Positions 1-13,837 are shown, numbered from the stretch's first letter. The stretch is DNA of 64,000 bases from Flaviflexus equikiangi (GCF_014069875.1 NZ_CP059676.1:1736001-1800000), one strand, 5' to 3'. Made by a program: numbers and translations. Notes: generated by a model not told the origin, from the letters alone.

Positions 1-1036
1 TACCGGAACCGAAGAGGAACTGGACGGCAAGCTGGGTGAGATTCAGGCGAAGGTGTTCGAAGGCTCTCGCGAGTTCTTCCCCTTTCCGCACGACCCCGAT
101 TTCGTCCTCCGAGACCCCGACATCCCCGAGGAGGTCAAGGAGCGCTATCGCGCGGCCGATGAGACGCCCGTTCTCGCTGGGCTGGACGGATTCTCCGACG
201 AGGAGCGTGCCCTCGCAGATTCCTACTGGCGTGCCGGCTACCAGGGTTCGTCGGAAAAGGCCTCCTCTCTCATGGCCAAGCACTGGGCCGCGCTGTCCGA
301 CCATCGCCTCAGCCTCCTTGACGATCAGACCCTGCGGTACAAGCTCAAGGACGGCATGAAGGGCATCTACGAGAAAATTGCGGCTGACGTTCACGGGCCG
401 ATTCACCTGTCGACACCCATCGACGCAGTCGTCCACCACGACAAGGGTGCGACTCTTACCCTGAGTCATGGGACGACACGCGAATTCGATGCCGTCGTTG
501 TCACGATCCCCGCAGGAGCGCTGGGCAACGTGTCGTTCTCGCCTGGCCTGCCTACCGACGTTCAGAAGATTGTCGACTCGAAATGGGGCTGTACCGGCTT
601 CAAGATCTGGATCAAAGTCGAGGGCCACAAGAACGTGTTTGCCTACGGAGACGCCGGGCATCCGATTGCAATGATCCGATCAGAGTATTTTCTCGATGAT
701 GGGACCACCATCATGGTGGGCTTCGGCCCTGACCACACCGAGCTGGACGGCGAGGACGTGGCCGAGGTCAACCGAATCGTCAAAGAATGGGATCCAGAGC
801 TTGAAGTCGTGGGCTCAACGTGGCACAACTGGCAGGAAGATGAATGGTCGGGCCAGACCTGGACCACACCGGCACTCGGCCAGTTCGCCGCAGCGAAGCC
901 GCATGACCTTGGCGCTTCACGCCTCGTCCTGGCCGGCAGCGACTGGGCGGCCGGGTGGAATTCCTTTGTTGACGGGGCGATCGAGACCGGCTATCGCGCC
1001 GCCAACAAGATCAACAGCCTAGCCCGCAAGGCTTGA
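1..1036 (+). CDS. Flavin-containing amine oxidase (C-terminal part, cut by window start)
   Basis: The reading frame is open from base 2, so the gene begins upstream; about 345 C-terminal residues of a protein usually 430-500 aa long are visible. The N-terminal FAD dinucleotide motif lies outside the window. The C-terminus LVLAGSDWAAGWNSFVDGAI followed by ETG matches the conserved FAD-contacting end of monoamine/polyamine oxidases, and AVVVTIPAGALG resembles the usual VIVTVPLGVL strand. The family oxidises amines to aldehydes with release of ammonia and H2O2; substrate cannot be read from sequence. It is followed by an AraC-type regulator, a GMC oxidoreductase and an aldehyde dehydrogenase, an arrangement recalling bacterial tynA/feaB/feaR amine catabolism. 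GTG at 53 could start only a fragment and is not the true start. Confidence 0.85.
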   Translation, partial: TGTEEELDGKLGEIQAKVFEGSREFFPFPHDPDFVLRDPDIPEEVKERYRAADETPVLAGLDGFSDEERALADSYWRAGYQGSSEKASSLMAKHWAALSDHRLSLLDDQTLRYKLKDGMKGIYEKIAADVHGPIHLSTPIDAVVHHDKGATLTLSHGTTREFDAVVVTIPAGALGNVSFSPGLPTDVQKIVDSKWGCTGFKIWIKVEGHKNVFAYGDAGHPIAMIRSEYFLDDGTTIMVGFGPDHTELDGEDVAEVNRIVKEWDPELEVVGSTWHNWQEDEWSGQTWTTPALGQFAAAKPHDLGASRLVLAGSDWAAGWNSFVDGAIETGYRAANKINSLARKA

Positions 1037-1114
1037 GAACTCCGCTCCGCCTCCGCCCGGTAACTCCACGCGGTATCATCGTGTGCAATGCCGCGTGCCA
1101 AAGGGGGTGGAGCG

Positions 1115-2038
1115 GTGAACTTGAGTGAGTTCAAGATAGCGGTCAACGAGTCTTTCGTACCGCTAGACGTCACGACAGATGTGTCAGATTTCCACGCCGA
1201 AATGCGTGAACACCGCTTGGTCGACCAGCTGGGTACTTCGTTTGTCGCCGTGCGCGCCGATCGACACGTGGTTCGCCGCACAGAGCAGCTGATCGAGGAT
1301 TCTCCGCGATCCTTCTTCAAGATTTCCCTGCAGCTTGAAGGGCAATCATCCATGGAACAGGCGGGCCGCGAGGTTCACCTGACCGCAGGGGACCTTGTCA
1401 TCTACGACACATCGAAACCTTATGTCCTCTCGTTCGACTCTCCGTTCGCCCTCATGGTCATCCAGATCCCACATGACAAGCTGCGGATCCCCACGGGACT
1501 CGTCGCCAATGCCGTCGCCACTCGAATCGGCGCCAGCGATGGTCTCGGCCGCGTCGTGTCCCCCTTCCTCATGTCGATCGCCACAAACATGGAGCACCTG
1601 AAGGGCCCGGCCGGAGCGATGCTGGCCAAGAACGCCCTCGAGCTCCTCGAGTCTCTGATCACCAACCAGCTGGATGTGGTGAAGACAGCCCGAGATCCCC
1701 ACTGGGACCTCCTGCGCAAAATTCAGGATTACGTTGATGACAACCTGGCAGACCCCGACCTCGGGCCCGCCAGTGTGGCCGCCGCCGTTCATATCTCGAC
1801 GCGGCACCTGCATTCGCTGTTCGCGCGGCAGAGCACAACCGTCTCCACCTATATTCGCTCGCGCCGCCTCGAGAAGTGCTATCTCGACCTGACGAACAGA
1901 GCACTCGCCGACATTCCCGTTTCAAGCATCGGTGCCGCCTGGGGATTTACGGACGCCGCACATTTCTCCCGCACCTTCAAAGCCGAGTACGGCCAGGCGC
2001 CGCGAGAAGCCCGAACCCGGGCACTGCGTGACGTATAG
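1115..2038 (+). CDS. AraC-family transcriptional regulator, FeaR-like
   Basis: About 307 aa. The N-terminal half (to ~residue 180) fits an AraC-binding-like sensor domain (LEGQSSMEQAGREVHLTAGD, then LVIYDTSKPYVLSF). The C-terminal ~100 residues form a double helix-turn-helix of the AraC/XylS type, ending AAWGFTDAAHFSRTFKAEYG followed by QAPREAR. This arrangement is that of FeaR-like activators of amine degradation. The GTG at 1115 is preferred because a purine-rich AAGGGGGTGGAG lies just upstream; an in-frame ATG at 1088, eight bases after a TATCAT hexamer (1074-1079), is the alternative. It lies 78 bp downstream of the amine oxidase and upstream of the GMC/aldehyde dehydrogenase pair, so it probably controls this cluster; the ligand is unknown. 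Confidence 0.85.
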   Translation: MNLSEFKIAVNESFVPLDVTTDVSDFHAEMREHRLVDQLGTSFVAVRADRHVVRRTEQLIEDSPRSFFKISLQLEGQSSMEQAGREVHLTAGDLVIYDTSKPYVLSFDSPFALMVIQIPHDKLRIPTGLVANAVATRIGASDGLGRVVSPFLMSIATNMEHLKGPAGAMLAKNALELLESLITNQLDVVKTARDPHWDLLRKIQDYVDDNLADPDLGPASVAAAVHISTRHLHSLFARQSTTVSTYIRSRRLEKCYLDLTNRALADIPVSSIGAAWGFTDAAHFSRTFKAEYGQAPREARTRALRDV

Positions 2039-2148
2039 CGCCCAAAGTCATATAGCATGCGCCAGGAGTCAAGAAGTGGCGTAAACAACATGACCATACT
2101 TATCTCACGTCGTTGGAGCACTGGCGCTCACGACAGAAAGGTAAAGCC

Positions 2149-3678
2149 ATGGCAGAAATCCCCGACTACATCATTGTCGGAGCAGGTTCCGCAGGTTGCG
2201 TCCTAGCCCGCCGGCTCATCGATGCCGGCAAGAGGGTCACGGTTCTCGAGGCAGGCGGTTGGGACACGAACCCCATTATCCCCAATGTGTGGGAAGCCGG
2301 GGCACTGTGGGGCGGCCCGGAAGACTGGGCCTACGTCACCACCGAACAGGAGGGGTGCAATAACCGCAGGCTCGCACTTCCGCGCGGCAAGGTCCTCGGC
2401 GGCTCCCACGCGCTCAACGCGACTATCTGGGTCCGTGGCCACGCACGGGACTATGACACGTGGGAGTATCAGGGCTGCCCGGGATGGGGCTGGGATGATG
2501 TCGCTCCCATCTTTGAACAGATTGAGAAATACGATGGCGGAGACACCGGTGGGCGCGGCACTGAGGGACTGCTCGACGTCGTCAACGACTTCGACATGAA
2601 CCCCATCCAGCATTCCATCATCGCCGCCGCCGAGCAGTGGGGTCTGCCCATCAACACGGATTACAACGTGGGCGAGCTGGACGGTGTTGCACCCACCCAG
2701 ATCACCGTGCGAGATTCGAAGCGCCTCTCGACGTGGAAGGCCTACCTCGAGCCCATCAAGAATCACGAGAATCTGACGATCATGACAGATGTCAAGGTGA
2801 CCCGCATGATCGTCAACAACAGAGTTGTCTCGGGCCTCGAGATCGAGAAGGCGGGCGAACAGTCCATCATTCACGCCGGCGAAATCGTCTTGGCAGCAGG
2901 AACAATCGGGTCCGCCGAGATTCTGCTGCGATCCGGCATCGGGCCGGCAGCGGAGCTCACCGAGGCGGGAGTGGACGTGGTCCATGACCTCCCTGGAGTG
3001 GGAAAGAACCTCCACGATCATCTGCTGTCGCCGGTCATTTTCACCACGGAGAAGAAGCCCGTCCCTGCCAGCACCGTGGGTGCTGCCGAGACCCACATGT
3101 TCTGGAAGTCCAGCGATGACCTCGCCGTACCCGATACCCAACCCATCAACTTCGCGCTTCCGATGTATTTCACTGAAGACTTGACGGGGCCGGACAACGG
3201 ATTCTCGTTGGTGGCCGGTATCGTGCGACCGATGAGCCGCGGGGAGCTGACACTGACCGGCCCGAGCCTCAACGATCCTATCGACATCGATCTGGGTGCC
3301 CTGCGCGAGCAGGCAGATGTGGATTCGCTCGTCGCGTCGTTGCGGCAATGCCGAGAGATTGGCCGCCAGAATGCCTTTGACGAATGGGGAGCGGTGGAAG
3401 TTCATCCGGGCCCCGAGGTCGATGACTCCGATGAGGCACTTGCAGAGTACGCGCGTCAGACCGCCGTCACCTACCACCACCAAGTCGGCACCTGCAAAAT
3501 GGGGATCGATTCGATGGCGGTTGTGAACCCGCGAACGTTCGAGGTCCATGGGCTGACCGGACTTCGCATCGCCGATGCTTCCATCATGCCGACCGTAACC
3601 ACCGGAAACACAAACGCTCCCACCATCATGATCGCCGAGAAAGCGGCGGCTGTGCTGGCCACATCTGACAGGAACTAA
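2149..3678 (+). CDS. GMC-family FAD-dependent oxidoreductase (choline dehydrogenase-like)
   Basis: 509 aa. The N-terminus has the Rossmann FAD motif VGAGSAGCVLARRL; GMC signature 1 is GGSHALNATIWVRGHARDYD and signature 2 is AAGTIGSAEILLRSGIGP. The C-terminal domain has YHHQVGTCKMG with the catalytic His region, and ends in the FAD-binding TTGNTNAPTIMIAEKAA. The ATG at 2149 is chosen over one at 2113 because AGAAAGGT lies 6-8 bases upstream and the FAD motif then begins near residue 6. Family members oxidise alcohols such as choline to aldehydes. Only one base separates it from the aldehyde dehydrogenase start, so an alcohol-to-aldehyde-to-acid sequence is likely. Choline to betaine is one possibility; the neighbouring amine oxidase makes other amino-alcohols equally plausible. 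Confidence 0.9.
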   Translation: MAEIPDYIIVGAGSAGCVLARRLIDAGKRVTVLEAGGWDTNPIIPNVWEAGALWGGPEDWAYVTTEQEGCNNRRLALPRGKVLGGSHALNATIWVRGHARDYDTWEYQGCPGWGWDDVAPIFEQIEKYDGGDTGGRGTEGLLDVVNDFDMNPIQHSIIAAAEQWGLPINTDYNVGELDGVAPTQITVRDSKRLSTWKAYLEPIKNHENLTIMTDVKVTRMIVNNRVVSGLEIEKAGEQSIIHAGEIVLAAGTIGSAEILLRSGIGPAAELTEAGVDVVHDLPGVGKNLHDHLLSPVIFTTEKKPVPASTVGAAETHMFWKSSDDLAVPDTQPINFALPMYFTEDLTGPDNGFSLVAGIVRPMSRGELTLTGPSLNDPIDIDLGALREQADVDSLVASLRQCREIGRQNAFDEWGAVEVHPGPEVDDSDEALAEYARQTAVTYHHQVGTCKMGIDSMAVVNPRTFEVHGLTGLRIADASIMPTVTTGNTNAPTIMIAEKAAAVLATSDRN

Positions 3679-3679
3679 C

Positions 3680-5098
3680 ATGACCACCTACACGTTTGAT
3701 CAACTGCTGAAGTCAGTGACCGTCGGCGAGGGCGAAGGCGCCGCAGTGCGCGACCCTGCGACCGACGAGATATTGGGACATGCTCCGCAGAGCACCGAGG
3801 ACGATCTGAATGCAGCCGTCGAGGCAGCCCGCGCCGCTCAGAAGACGTGGGCGACGCTCTCACACGATGAACGCTCGGATTATTTGAATAAGGCGGCGGA
3901 CGCCATTGAGGCTAACACCGACGCGCTGGCCGAACTGCTCTCCCGCGAGCAGGGCAAACCAATCAAGAACGGGCCGAACGCCCTGTTTGAGGTAGGCGCA
4001 TGCTCGGCATGGATGCGATCCAGCGCTTCATTCCCCATCGAGCCGGAGGTTGTGCTCGATGACGAGTCCGGTTATGCCGAGTTGCATTACGTGCCTATCG
4101 GCGTCGTTGGGGCCATCGGCCCGTGGAACTGGCCGATGATGATCTCGATCTGGCAGATCGCCCCTGCCCTGAGGATGGGCAACACTGTCGTGCTGAAACC
4201 CTCTGAATACACACCGCTGTCCGTCCTCGCGCTCGGCCGTGTCATGAACGATGTCCTGCCAGAGGGCGTCCTGCAGGTGCTTGCTGGCGGCGGCGACCTG
4301 GGCAAAGCGATGACGGCACACGACGGCATCGACAAGATCACGTTCACCGGTTCCACAGAGACCGGCAAGGCGATCATGCGCTCCGCTGCGGCCGATATGA
4401 AGAGGTTGACGCTGGAACTCGGCGGAAACGACGCCGGGATCGTCCTGGATGATGTTGATCCCAAGGAAATAGCCGAAAGCCTCTTCTGGGGTGCGTTCAT
4501 CAACACGGGGCAGACCTGTGCGGCGCTCAAGCGCCTGTACGTGCCCGAATCAATCTACGACGACGTGTGCGACGCGCTAGCTGAGGTCGCTGGTGCGATG
4601 CCGATGGGACGTGGCATCGAGGAGCAGAACGTCCTGGGACCGCTGCAGAACCGAGCCCAGTATGACGTCGTCGCCCGCCTCGTCGAGGCGGCCCGGTCAT
4701 CGGGCGCCCGCATTCTGATCGGCGGGAACCCCGACGATCGTGCGCCCGGCAACTTCTATCCCGTGACACTGGTGGCAGATATCGACAACGACAACCCGCT
4801 CGTCGCCGAGGAGCAGTTCGGCCCAGTTCTCCCGATCGTCAAGTACACCGACCTCGACCAGGCTATCGAATGGGCCAACGGCTTGGACGTGGGATTGGGC
4901 TCCTCAGTGTGGTCGTCGAGCCGTGAACGTGCCCTCAAGGTGGCGCACCGCCTCGAGGCAGGAACGACGTGGATCAACCAGCACGGCACACTCGATCCGC
5001 GCGTCCCATTCGGCGGGATCAAAGAATCGGGAGAGGGCTTGGAGTTCGGGCTGGAAGGCCTGAAGCAGATGGCGCTCCCCAAGATCATTTCGGGCTGA
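3680..5098 (+). CDS. NAD(P)-dependent aldehyde dehydrogenase
   Basis: 472 aa, full length for the ALDH superfamily. Visible motifs: PWNWPMM and KPSEYTP in the cofactor fold, FTGSTETGKAIM, general base Glu246 in LELGGND and catalytic Cys280 in FINTGQTCAALKRLYVPE. The start ATG lies one base after the GMC oxidoreductase stop, indicating translational coupling. It would oxidise the aldehyde made by the GMC enzyme or by the amine oxidase to a carboxylic acid. A strong terminator follows at 5122-5158, so it ends the transcription unit. Subfamily and substrate are not determined from sequence. Confidence 0.92.
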   Translation: MTTYTFDQLLKSVTVGEGEGAAVRDPATDEILGHAPQSTEDDLNAAVEAARAAQKTWATLSHDERSDYLNKAADAIEANTDALAELLSREQGKPIKNGPNALFEVGACSAWMRSSASFPIEPEVVLDDESGYAELHYVPIGVVGAIGPWNWPMMISIWQIAPALRMGNTVVLKPSEYTPLSVLALGRVMNDVLPEGVLQVLAGGGDLGKAMTAHDGIDKITFTGSTETGKAIMRSAAADMKRLTLELGGNDAGIVLDDVDPKEIAESLFWGAFINTGQTCAALKRLYVPESIYDDVCDALAEVAGAMPMGRGIEEQNVLGPLQNRAQYDVVARLVEAARSSGARILIGGNPDDRAPGNFYPVTLVADIDNDNPLVAEEQFGPVLPIVKYTDLDQAIEWANGLDVGLGSSVWSSSRERALKVAHRLEAGTTWINQHGTLDPRVPFGGIKESGEGLEFGLEGLKQMALPKIISG

Positions 5099-5121
5099 TC
5101 CGACAAATCACAAACGACAGG

Positions 5122-5158
5122 GCTCGGTCTCAACCACCTCGGTTGAGACCGAGCTTTT
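5122..5158 (+). terminator. Rho-independent terminator after the aldehyde dehydrogenase gene
   Basis: Perfect 14-bp inverted repeat GCTCGGTCTCAACC / GGTTGAGACCGAGC with a 5-base loop, followed by TTTT. It starts 24 bp after the aldehyde dehydrogenase stop and closes the oxidoreductase cluster. Confidence 0.92.
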
Positions 5159-5490
5159 CGCTGAAGACCATGCCCTCGGACGCTTCCCCCACCGACTACC
5201 AGCCTCGGTCGCACATGTCCTCGCCTGACGACTGGTCGGGGAGCCTTCCAGCACGTCCTGCCCTCTTGGGCGCCACCGTGGCCCCGGACAACGCGGCCCG
5301 GGAAGAACCCGGAGGGAGGTTGTCAGATGGTCGACGAGGGCAAGGCCGCCGCACGACAAAGGAGAAACGGCTACGGCTTCCGAGATCACCAGACGGCGCA
5401 TCCTCGATAGCCGGACCGAGCTTACACCGGCAGAAGTCGTTCTCCGGGAGCAGGGATAGAATAGGACGCCGACGAGAAGGAGAGCCGATC
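5159..5490. other. Intergenic stretch of 332 bp, no supported gene
   Basis: No recognisable coding gene. A frame running 5373-5459 (28 codons, ending in TAG) lies 8 bases after AAAGGAG but would need an ACG start. TAGAAT at 5457-5462, 29 bases before the next gene, could be a -10 element for that gene, without a good -35. Confidence 0.5.
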
Positions 5491-6108
5491 ATGATTCCCC
5501 ACTACTTCAGCCTCACCGACGAGGAGAGACTCCGCTTCATTGCGGAGCAAGGGGCTGGCACGCTCGTGACAGCGCGCCCGGACGGCGCAATCGACGCGAC
5601 ATTCTTGCCCTTTGTCATCGGGGATCAGGAGATCCTTCTCCACATGGCGCGATTCAACGGGCACTGGAAGGCAATCCATTCGCCTCAACCTGCTGCCATC
5701 GTCATGACGGGCCCACATCACTACGTGAGTGCACGGGACTACCTGCCAGACGGCGCAGCGGGTGCTTCCACGTGGGACTACACGCAGGTCACTATCCACG
5801 GCACCATCACAGTCCACGACGATTCGACGTGGGTGAAGACGGCGGCTCTGGAACTCGCCGGCCAGTGGGATCCCGAGCATGGGATGGACGATACGTATGT
5901 CGACAGATCTGCGAAAGCTATCATCGGCCTCTCGATGACCATCGAACGGATCGATGGCCAGGCCAAGCTCTCGCAGAACAAGCTGCCTGAAGAGAGAGCA
6001 CAGATCGTTAGCCGACTGCAGGGGCTTCCGGACGCTTGTGCGCATGCGCTGGCCGAGGACATCGCACAGGCGCCCTCGCGTGCTCGCCGCACGCCATACA
6101 ACGGCTAA
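5491..6108 (+). CDS. PaiB-like FMN-binding protein (putative negative regulator)
   Basis: 205 aa, the usual PaiB size. Conserved family segments are visible in order: an N-terminal MIPHYFSLTDEE, the LVTARPDGAIDATFLPFVI strand, HMARFNGHWKAI, GPHHYVSARDY, STWDYTQVTIHGTI and a C-terminal KLSQNKLPEER. In Bacillus PaiB is linked to repression of sporulation and protease genes; many homologues are annotated only as FMN-binding split-barrel proteins, so a regulatory role here is inference. The ATG at 5491 follows GAGAAGGAGA at 7-10 bases; the open frame extends upstream to 4969 but overlaps the aldehyde dehydrogenase gene and the terminator. It is convergent with the outermost rrn operon, whose terminator lies 27 bp beyond the stop. 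Confidence 0.85.
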   Translation: MIPHYFSLTDEERLRFIAEQGAGTLVTARPDGAIDATFLPFVIGDQEILLHMARFNGHWKAIHSPQPAAIVMTGPHHYVSARDYLPDGAAGASTWDYTQVTIHGTITVHDDSTWVKTAALELAGQWDPEHGMDDTYVDRSAKAIIGLSMTIERIDGQAKLSQNKLPEERAQIVSRLQGLPDACAHALAEDIAQAPSRARRTPYNG

Positions 6109-6130
6109 AGCACGTAAAGATTCTGGACAT

Positions 6131-6164
6131 AAAAGTGAGGCCCCTCCGGGTGGAGGGGCCTCAC
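6131..6164 (-). terminator. Terminator of rrn operon copy 1
   Basis: Perfect 13-bp stem GTGAGGCCCCTCC / GGAGGGGCCTCAC around a 4-base loop. Read on the minus strand it is followed by TTTT (complement of AAAA at 6131-6134). It lies about 10 bases beyond the 5S 3' end. Only this copy of the three has a U-tract. Confidence 0.9.
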
Positions 6165-6173
6165 GGGGTTGAA

Positions 6174-6293
6174 TGGCGGCGGTGTCCTACTCTCCCACAC
6201 CCTCCCGAGTGCAGTACCATCGGCGCTGGTGGGCTTAGCTACCGGGTTCGGAATGAGACCGGGCGTTTCCCCACCGCTATAGCCACCGCCAAA
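6174..6293 (-). rRNA. rrf: 5S rRNA, copy 1
   Basis: About 120 nt. On the minus strand it starts near TTTTGGCGGTGGCTATAGCG, contains GAAACGCCCGGTCTCATTCC and ends near GACACCGCCGCCATT, the classical 5S sequence of actinobacteria. Ends are estimated to within a few bases. Confidence 0.93.
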
Positions 6294-6414
6294 ACTTTGG
6301 GGTCGCATAACGATCATATAGTGTTATGGGTTACCGGGGTGGTTTGAATGGTAACCATACAGTGGACGCGAACACGCTAAAGTCATGAGAACTCAGAGCT
6401 CGTTTAATTGTGTG

Positions 6415-11343
<4,929 letters not shown>

Positions 11344-11488
11344 ACCTTTACAGAAAAGCTGAAACAGCTCCATAAAAAAACAAAACAAAATCAATCAAAT
11401 AAAAAAAACGACACACTATTGAGATTCAAAACCAGCAACCCACAGCCAAAGACCATCAAACAACAATCTCTCGCGGAGCAACCTCTCT

Positions 11489-11637
11489 ACCTTAGCACAC
11501 CCAGCCGAGCCAGACAAATTCAAACCATGTGATCCGAACCACCCACACCCAACCAGACCCACAAGCCCAGAGGCATCCCTCCCGAACTCGCCGGAAGCAA
11601 CTTGATAAATCTAGGCCCCCACAACCAACCCCGTCAA
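11489..11637 (-). promoter_or_regulatory. Tandem rrn promoters, copy 1
   Basis: Two sigma-A-like promoters read on the minus strand. Distal: TTGACG (11632-11637), 18-bp spacer, TAGATT (11608-11613). Proximal: TTGTCT (11512-11517), 17-bp spacer, TAAGGT (11489-11494), about 145 bp before the 16S start. Both are conserved in all three operons, including copy 3, where the right-hand flank is unrelated; this supports function. Confidence 0.75.
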
Positions 11638-12071
11638 ACCACAACCACGTGACCCTCAACACCAACCCACCCCCACCAGCACAAACACCCCAGAAAGACG
11701 TGAAATCGCGCCTTAAAGCAGGTCATTTCTGCACGATTCTTACGCTCACAGTTTCGCGTCCGTCAGTTAGGCAGCGCTGGTTGATCGTTATTTCCGCAGT
11801 GTTTCGTGCGCCAGATCACCAGCAGTATGGGGGCGGAAAGGCTGCAGCGGGACCCGACAGACGCGTATGGCACGGATCGCCGGCCCCGGTCGCCTCGGTA
11901 AGCGTGGGGAGATGATCCCTCACTGTGTCCAGTGTCATGAGGATCGCGAACGATCACGTTGCACGACGCCTTCCCCATTCGAGCACCTCCGCTGGCAGCG
12001 GTGGAATATCCGGGGAGAGTCCTGGGACGGCCGGCGAGCGGCGGTACTGATGCCGCTCTCTTCCTCGGATG

Positions 12072-12103
<32 letters not shown>

Positions 12104-12303
12104 GAGCGAGAGACCGTACGGATTTCGGGCTTGGTTCCGAACTCACCACATGTCCTTCTAGGTGAGTCCGATCGCCCAGATCGCTCGGTTGTCGATAGGA
12201 GCCTCTGCCCGGTCCGCGCTAAAGATCAAAGGTGGGCGACGTAAACACAGTGTCCCGGTGCTCGGGCTCGACGAGGCGGAGCGGGACCGAGGCCGTTGGG
12301 CAT

Positions 12304-12353
12304 CGAACCCGATAGGCCATTATGCGCGTGGGCACCGCAGCCTATCGGGTTCG
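12304..12353. repeat. 14-bp perfect inverted repeat, 22-nt loop
   Basis: Arms CGAACCCGATAGGC and GCCTATCGGGTTCG. It lies about 210 bp beyond the acyltransferase stop and has no U-tract on either strand, so it is not a typical intrinsic terminator. The second S copy has it at 19966-20015. Confidence 0.6.
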
Positions 12354-12560
12354 CGCTGGTCTGTGTCGATGCCGCCGGAGCACCGCATAGTCGACGCAAC
12401 CGAGGGAACCATCTTTGGTCCCCCAGTCTTGTCCGCCACGCTCACCGCACGCATCGCAGTTCAAGAGCGATGCTCAGCGGCTGACTGAAGCACCCGTAGG
12501 AACACGCTCACCAGCAGACTCTCCAACAGGAATCCAACCATCCGGCGAGCTCCGGTGCCA

Positions 12561-13619
12561 TCACCTGCGGGCCGGAGATTCGTTCGGAACCATAGGCGCA
12601 CGGAAGAGCAGCGGGGCTCGGGGGCGGAGAAGATCCCAGATAAGACAAGAAAGAACTGTCATTCCGGCCGTCATGAATGCGACGAGAAGGGCTGCCTCGA
12701 CACTCGTCAGTTCGGGCAGGCGGAGCCCCGAGGACTTCAACAGCACGATCATGTAGGCGTGGAGCAAATATATTGGCAGCGTCCGCATCGCAACATAGCG
12801 GCTGACCTTCCGCCCCCGGGGTGAACGAGCGATCAGCTCCGCCATGCCGATGACGATGATGATGCCGACGACGCTGAGCGCGAATGACAGGTCGGCGACG
12901 ATTGCTGGCTGCCGGGTCACGAACGTCAGCGCACCGAACAGCGGAATCAAGGGAACCCATAGGATCCTCGAGAGACTGACGATCGACGGCACCAACGACG
13001 TCGCGCAGGCCCCCGCGGCGTACCAGATGAAGAACATACAGAATCGGTAGGCGGTCGTTCGGACGTCCTCGAGGAAGATGTTCTCTGTCACCGGGATGCT
13101 ACCGGCCCCGAAGCGGAGCACGAGTGCCGCCGCGAGAACGATCGTGGGATGGACGCTTTGTGTCAACTTCATGGCGACGAACATCAGGACCAGCATCGGC
13201 AGGAACCAATAGGCTCCCGAGAGGTTGACCGCCCACAGCAGTGCGCGGCGCAAGATATCCTCGACGTCTTCCGCAGCAGCACTATACGCATAGGGGAATG
13301 CGTAGAGAACCGTCCAGAGGACGAACACCCACAGCAGATTGATCACGCGCTTCTGGAGCACCGCCCGCCATGGGCGGGCAAAAGCGTTGACCGCAAGAAG
13401 GCCAGAGACGAAAAAGAACAGCGGCATCCGGACCGGGAGCAGAGCTCGGCTCATCTCACCGATAAGTGCCTCGCCTCGGCTCTCTCCGTCGACCAGCCAC
13501 ACAAGAGCTATCGGCGATACGTGGTAGAGAACAACGAGGACGACCGCAATCGCCTTTGCCGTGTCCGCCCAATAGAGCCGGGAAGAACTCTCGCGCCGCG
13601 CGCTATCAACTGTCGCCAT
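12561..13619 (-). CDS. Acyltransferase-3 family integral membrane protein (intact copy)
   Basis: 352 aa with about ten hydrophobic helices. The N-terminus YWADTAKAIAVVLVVLYHVS fits the acyltransferase-3 signature (R/Y-x-x-D-x-x-K-x-x-A-I-x-x-V-x-x-x-H). Members O-acylate sugars, polysaccharides or lipids at the membrane; substrate unknown. The ATG at 13619 follows GAGGT by 7 bases; the frame extends upstream to 13763 but that part is not hydrophobic or domain-like. A TATACT hexamer (plus strand 13712-13717) could be its -10 element, but no convincing -35 is seen. The gene lies directly downstream of rrn copy 2, whose terminator stem lacks a U-tract, so co-transcription with rRNA is possible. 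A second, frameshifted copy sits at 20223-21279. Confidence 0.85.
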   Translation of the reverse strand: MATVDSARRESSSRLYWADTAKAIAVVLVVLYHVSPIALVWLVDGESRGEALIGEMSRALLPVRMPLFFFVSGLLAVNAFARPWRAVLQKRVINLLWVFVLWTVLYAFPYAYSAAAEDVEDILRRALLWAVNLSGAYWFLPMLVLMFVAMKLTQSVHPTIVLAAALVLRFGAGSIPVTENIFLEDVRTTAYRFCMFFIWYAAGACATSLVPSIVSLSRILWVPLIPLFGALTFVTRQPAIVADLSFALSVVGIIIVIGMAELIARSPRGRKVSRYVAMRTLPIYLLHAYMIVLLKSSGLRLPELTSVEAALLVAFMTAGMTVLSCLIWDLLRPRAPLLFRAPMVPNESPARR

Positions 13620-13798
13620 ATGTCGTACCTCGAAATCGTGACCATTCCTCGTCACCAGCGGGGTGCAGATCGGGCCCCCTTGCACGCGGCAAACGACGTC
13701 GAGGCACCGGAAGTATACAGGTGGACGCGACACGCTGCCGCTCCAGGCCGCGGTAAGAACCACGACCGAGCTGGACTGGTGAATTTTTGGGTATGCGT

Positions 13799-13828
13799 GT
13801 GAGGCCCCTCCGGGTGGAGGGGCCTCAC
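13799..13828 (-). terminator. Terminator-like stem of rrn copy 2, without U-tract
   Basis: Same 13-bp stem as in copy 1, but on the minus strand it is followed by ACGCATACCCAAAAATTC instead of TTTT. Intrinsic termination should be weaker, and the acyltransferase gene begins 180 bp downstream on the same strand. Confidence 0.6.
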
Positions 13829-13837
13829 GGGGTTGAA

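Noticed and set aside
2203-3687. 494-codon open frame opposite the GMC oxidoreductase
   Set aside because: Antisense shadow; the GMC gene has all family signatures.
4969-5490. N-terminal extension of the PaiB-like protein to 379 aa
   Set aside because: It would overlap the aldehyde dehydrogenase gene and run through a strong terminator; ATG 5491 has a good ribosome site and gives the family's normal length.
12304-12353. 14-bp inverted repeat as an insertion-sequence end or terminator
   Set aside because: It is a hairpin-type repeat with a 22-base loop, without transposase, target duplication or U-tract; recorded only as a repeat.
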